A stretch of 64,000 nucleotides of DNA, from contig NC_010556.1 of NCBI RefSeq assembly GCF_000019905.1, positions 2,692,001 through 2,756,000 of the forward strand, in the 5' to 3' direction. Under the pieces are notes generated by a model. The model was given only the letters and a program-made list of their open reading frames with translations, was not told the DNA's origin and ran no database searches. This document shows, one piece after another, positions 62,453-64,000 of the stretch. Every line of letters begins with the position of its first letter. Position 1 is the stretch's first letter. The translations under genes were made by a program, and so were the position numbers. The DNA comes from Exiguobacterium artemiae 255-15 (GTDB lineage Bacteria; Bacillota; Bacilli; Exiguobacteriales; Exiguobacteriaceae).

Positions 62453-62458
62453 GCTAGA

Positions 62459-64000
<1,542 letters not shown>

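Overview
The window looks like about 64 kb of chromosome from a low-to-moderate GC, Gram-positive Bacillales bacterium, most likely Exiguobacterium (inference). The reasons are strong AGGAGG-type ribosome binding sites, lipobox lipoproteins, a lipoteichoic acid synthase, FMN and SAM (S-box) riboswitches, and a block in the Bacillus subtilis order rpoE - pyrG - ywjG/spo0F - fba - tal - murZ - glpX - rho - rpmE - tdk at roughly 17-30 kb. No rRNA, tRNA, CRISPR array or prophage was seen. One solitary TnpB element is present.

Layout. 0-8 kb: the end of a GH13 alpha-glucosidase, an AGCS amino-acid symporter, a lipoprotein, a Pho-box-controlled alkaline phosphatase with a downstream lipoprotein, and a membrane GGDEF-EAL protein. 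8-11.7 kb: the riboflavin operon ribD-ribE-ribBA-ribH behind an FMN riboswitch. 11.8-16.9 kb: a metNIQ methionine importer plus M20 hydrolase behind an S-box, and divergently an esterase behind a variant S-box. 17-30 kb: the conserved tdk-rho-glpX-fba-pyrG-rpoE block, into which NlpC/P60 and SDR genes and two copies of a structured repeat have been inserted; its MurZ protein lacks the catalytic cysteine. 30-38 kb: acetyltransferases, an ArsR regulator with two YdcZ transporters, a sugar-type oxidoreductase/DeoR cluster, a decayed GGDEF gene and a small ion channel. 38-43 kb: MgtE, the MntR-box-controlled manganese ABC transporter and a PCYCGC lipoprotein. 43-53 kb: a dehydrogenase, a small membrane protein, an orphan sensor kinase, a PPC-domain secreted protein, WrbA, a DUF2332 protein and an acyltransferase. 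53.4-54.7 kb: a TnpB element with a visible omega-RNA end. 54.8-60.5 kb: a large secreted protein, LtaS, a HEAT-repeat protein and a SatA-like acetyltransferase. 60.5-62.4 kb: an AT-rich accessory stretch with an unknown gene and a nonsense-interrupted P-loop kinase. 62.4-64 kb: most of groEL, running off the right edge.

The most novel-looking signals are a family of four large imperfect-palindrome elements, each placed just after a stop codon in the sense of that gene and usually followed by a strong hairpin; the MurZ paralogue with Tyr instead of the active-site Cys; the variant S-box in front of an esterase; and a probably leaderless arsR whose operator recurs in front of a transporter pair.
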